Below the pieces are notes generated by a model. The model was not told where the DNA came from. It saw only the letters and a list, made by a program, of their open reading frames with translations, and searched no databases. Position numbers and translations under genes: made by a program. This document shows, in pieces, positions 6,941-8,658 of a DNA stretch of 8,658 nucleotides (its first letter is position 1; every line of letters starts with the position of its first letter). This stretch comes from Pseudomonadota bacterium (GTDB lineage: Bacteria > Pseudomonadota > Gammaproteobacteria > Enterobacterales > Enterobacteriaceae), in the NCBI GenBank assembly GCA_023454395.1, contig JAEYFY010000170.1, positions 1-8,658 of the forward strand, given 5' to 3'.

Positions 6941-8563
6941 TTATTTACGTGTGATGTTATTCGCTTTTGGTTGAGCAACAGGAGATTGCTCAGCAAAGTA
7001 TTTCACGACTGCATCAACATCCGGCACGCTGTAAACTGGATCTTTACCTTCTTTCAGTACAGAGAAGTTACTACCACCTGTTGCTAAGTATTCGTTAGCC
7101 ACAACACGGTAATTCGCTTTCATATCTACTGGTTTGCCATCAATTTTCATTGATTCAACGATAACACGGTTACCATTAGATGCTTTGCTATCCCATGTGT
7201 ACTGGAAGTTACCTGAAACCGCTAACACTTGTGGACGTGAACGATCCCATTGTTGCTCTAACAGGCGTTTGATTTGCTCACCGGTTAATGTTTGAGTTAA
7301 CAGTACGTTAGAGAATGGCTGTACAGTGTAGATTGCGTTATAAGAAACGTCGCCACCGGTCATATCAGCACGAATACCACCGCTGTTCATAAATGCGATT
7401 TGTGCGCCACCCATATCTTTTGGTTTTGCAGTGTATAAATGCGCATCAGCAATCACTTGACCCAGTGCAGACTCACCCGCGTCGTTAGTTTGCTTAGTTA
7501 AATTACCTTCTAACTTACCAATAATACGGTTAGCTAATGGAGTTGCGATTTTTTCGTAAGCTTCTAACAGTTTGGTAACGGCTGGATCTTTTTCATATTT
7601 GCGGTTATCAACCCAAATATTACGTGCTTCAACATCAACAACATCTTTTGTTGTTTTGTCTAATTTCAGGTCGATACGCGTTAACATTGCACCGTTTGAT
7701 TGCGCTGATGTCACTGAACGTCCGTTAATTGTACAGTTGTAAGCTTGGTGAGTGTGACCTGTTACAACGAAATCAATCGCTGGATCTAATTGCTCAACAA
7801 CACCCAGAACTTTACCCGTAATACCATTACATGCGTTGATATTCACTGGACCACCGTCACGACGTTGTGCAGCACCTTCGTGAATTAATACACCAATCGC
7901 TTGAACACCTTGTGCTTTTAACTGAGGCACTAATGCATTGATGGTTTTTGCTTCGTTATGGAAGCTTAAACCTTCAGTGCCTTTAGGCGTTACGATTGCA
8001 GCAGTACCTTCTAAAGTGACACCAATAAAGGCAACAGGGATACCGTTAAATTCTTTGATAACATATTCAGGGAATAACGTTTTGCCTGTTTCATTAACAG
8101 TTACGTTTGCTGATAAGTATTGGAAATCAGCCCCTTTAAATTCAGTTGGACCTTGGCAACCCGTCACTGGGTGGCAGCCACCGTTTTGCTTACGCAGTAA
8201 CTCGCCCATGCCTTTATCAAATTCGTGGTTACCCACAGAAGTTGCTTCTAAGCCTGCTAATGATAATGCTTCGATAGAAGGCTCATCATGGAACATTGAA
8301 GATAACAGAGGGCTTGCGCCGACCATGTCACCCGCGGCAACAACGATGTTGTTCGGGTTATCTTTCTTCATTTCTTTGATTAATGTTGCCATGTGCTCGA
8401 TGCCACCAGGTTTGTTTGGACCTGGCGCTTTTAGCGCACCGTGGAAGTCGTTCATTGCGATAACACGCACATCAACAACATTAGCTTCGTCGTAGTTCTT
8501 TGCACAACCCGCTAATAAGACAGAGCTTACCGCTAGTGCAACGAGTTTATATTTATGGTTCAT
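6941..8563 (-). CDS. Lipoprotein 5'-nucleotidase / bifunctional metallophosphatase (UshA-like)
   Basis: The 540-residue protein belongs to the two-domain 5'-nucleotidase family that removes phosphate from extracellular nucleotides or related esters. It opens with a lipoprotein signal (positive N-terminus, hydrophobic stretch 7-17, lipobox LAGC at 17-20). Alanine follows Cys20, so outer-membrane sorting rather than inner-membrane retention is expected. The metallophosphoesterase domain has NDFHG at 38-42 (D39, H41), GD at 78-79, GNHEFD at 111-116 (N112, H113), H228 and GHTH at 269-272 (H270, H272), all apparently intact. The C-terminal substrate domain shows NSGGIRAD at 393-400, TVQPFSNVL at 413-421 and ANEYLATGGSNF at 489-500. 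Cysteines 130, 136, 245 and 277 could form disulfides. AGGGA lies ten bases before the ATG. Lipid anchoring argues against calling it UshA itself, which has a cleaved non-lipoprotein signal. Substrate unknown. Confidence 0.92.
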   Translation of the reverse strand: MNHKYKLVALAVSSVLLAGCAKNYDEANVVDVRVIAMNDFHGALKAPGPNKPGGIEHMATLIKEMKKDNPNNIVVAAGDMVGASPLLSSMFHDEPSIEALSLAGLEATSVGNHEFDKGMGELLRKQNGGCHPVTGCQGPTEFKGADFQYLSANVTVNETGKTLFPEYVIKEFNGIPVAFIGVTLEGTAAIVTPKGTEGLSFHNEAKTINALVPQLKAQGVQAIGVLIHEGAAQRRDGGPVNINACNGITGKVLGVVEQLDPAIDFVVTGHTHQAYNCTINGRSVTSAQSNGAMLTRIDLKLDKTTKDVVDVEARNIWVDNRKYEKDPAVTKLLEAYEKIATPLANRIIGKLEGNLTKQTNDAGESALGQVIADAHLYTAKPKDMGGAQIAFMNSGGIRADMTGGDVSYNAIYTVQPFSNVLLTQTLTGEQIKRLLEQQWDRSRPQVLAVSGNFQYTWDSKASNGNRVIVESMKIDGKPVDMKANYRVVANEYLATGGSNFSVLKEGKDPVYSVPDVDAVVKYFAEQSPVAQPKANNITRK

Positions 8564-8624
8564 TTAAAATTTATCCCTAAGATCAAAATTCACGTTTCGG
8601 ACAATCAATTACTTCGAAATCTTT

Positions 8625-8633
8625 GCTATAACA
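8625..8633 (-). promoter_or_regulatory. Possible extended -10 promoter of the nucleotidase gene
   Basis: The minus strand reads TGT-TATAGC at 8633-8625, an extended -10 pattern, with no convincing -35 hexamer inside the window. Transcription would start near 8618, giving a leader of about 55 bases. The 8581-8658 stretch shows no start of another gene. Confidence 0.28.
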
Positions 8634-8658
8634 GATATAGAATTCATCTCGATTAATT

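Noticed and set aside
7938..8495. Open reading frame of 185 codons on the plus strand inside the nucleotidase gene
   Set aside because: It is antisense to a gene with complete metallophosphoesterase motifs. Its product resembles no family I know and has the low-complexity look of a reverse-frame shadow.
6941..8563. Assignment of the nucleotidase as ushA
   Set aside because: Domain order and length fit the family, but the lipoprotein signal differs from the UshA secretion signal, so only a family-level call is justified.
8612..8658. Possible Pho box upstream of the nucleotidase gene (CTGTTAT on the minus strand)
   Set aside because: Only one half-unit resembles CTGTCAT. The positions eleven bases on either side do not match, so PhoB control cannot be claimed.
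1..8658. CRISPR arrays, tRNA or rRNA genes, insertion-sequence ends, prophage attachment sites
   Set aside because: No regularly spaced repeats, cloverleaf-like segments, transposase genes or terminal inverted repeats with target duplications were visible on either strand.

Overview
The window looks like a chromosomal piece of an A+T-rich enteric gammaproteobacterium, most likely a Morganellaceae member such as Proteus or Providencia. This rests on three things: the divergent phoB / sbcD-sbcC arrangement known from Enterobacterales, the residues visible in the PhoB, SbcD and SbcC proteins, and the low-GC codon use. The genus is an inference from memory, not the result of a search.

Layout. 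Positions 1-56 (minus) hold the first codons of phoB, the phosphate-response regulator, preceded by a Pho box of three 11-bp units. The 57-277 region is a divergent control region with a sigma70-like promoter for sbcD. sbcD (278-1507) and sbcC (1507-5235) overlap by one base (TAATG). Together they encode the Mre11/Rad50-type nuclease that opens DNA hairpins and processes ends. A separately promoted FMN nitroreductase-family gene follows (5367-5966) and ends in a strong intrinsic terminator.

The remaining genes are on the minus strand. A two-gene toxin-antitoxin module of ParD-like (ribbon-helix-helix) and RelE/ParE-like type occupies 6114-6642. Its genes overlap by 26 bases, it has its own terminator, and its upstream region carries three 8-bp-phased repeats that look like an autoregulatory operator. 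About 300 bases without a gene (6643-6940) hold the module's promoter and operator, plus a long hairpin with a T-tract that ends the next transcript. A predicted lipoprotein 5'-nucleotidase / metallophosphatase (6941-8563) follows, with only part of its upstream region inside the window.

Functionally the window combines phosphate sensing (phoB), DNA end and hairpin repair (SbcCD), a flavoenzyme, a small toxin-antitoxin accessory module and an envelope nucleotide hydrolase. Nothing ties all of them into one new system. The most interesting parts are non-coding: the phased antitoxin operator, a perfect 14-bp palindrome in the nitroreductase leader, and competing inverted repeats in the nucleotidase 3' region. 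SbcC is also unusual in being about 190 residues longer than the E. coli protein, with glutamine-rich arms.
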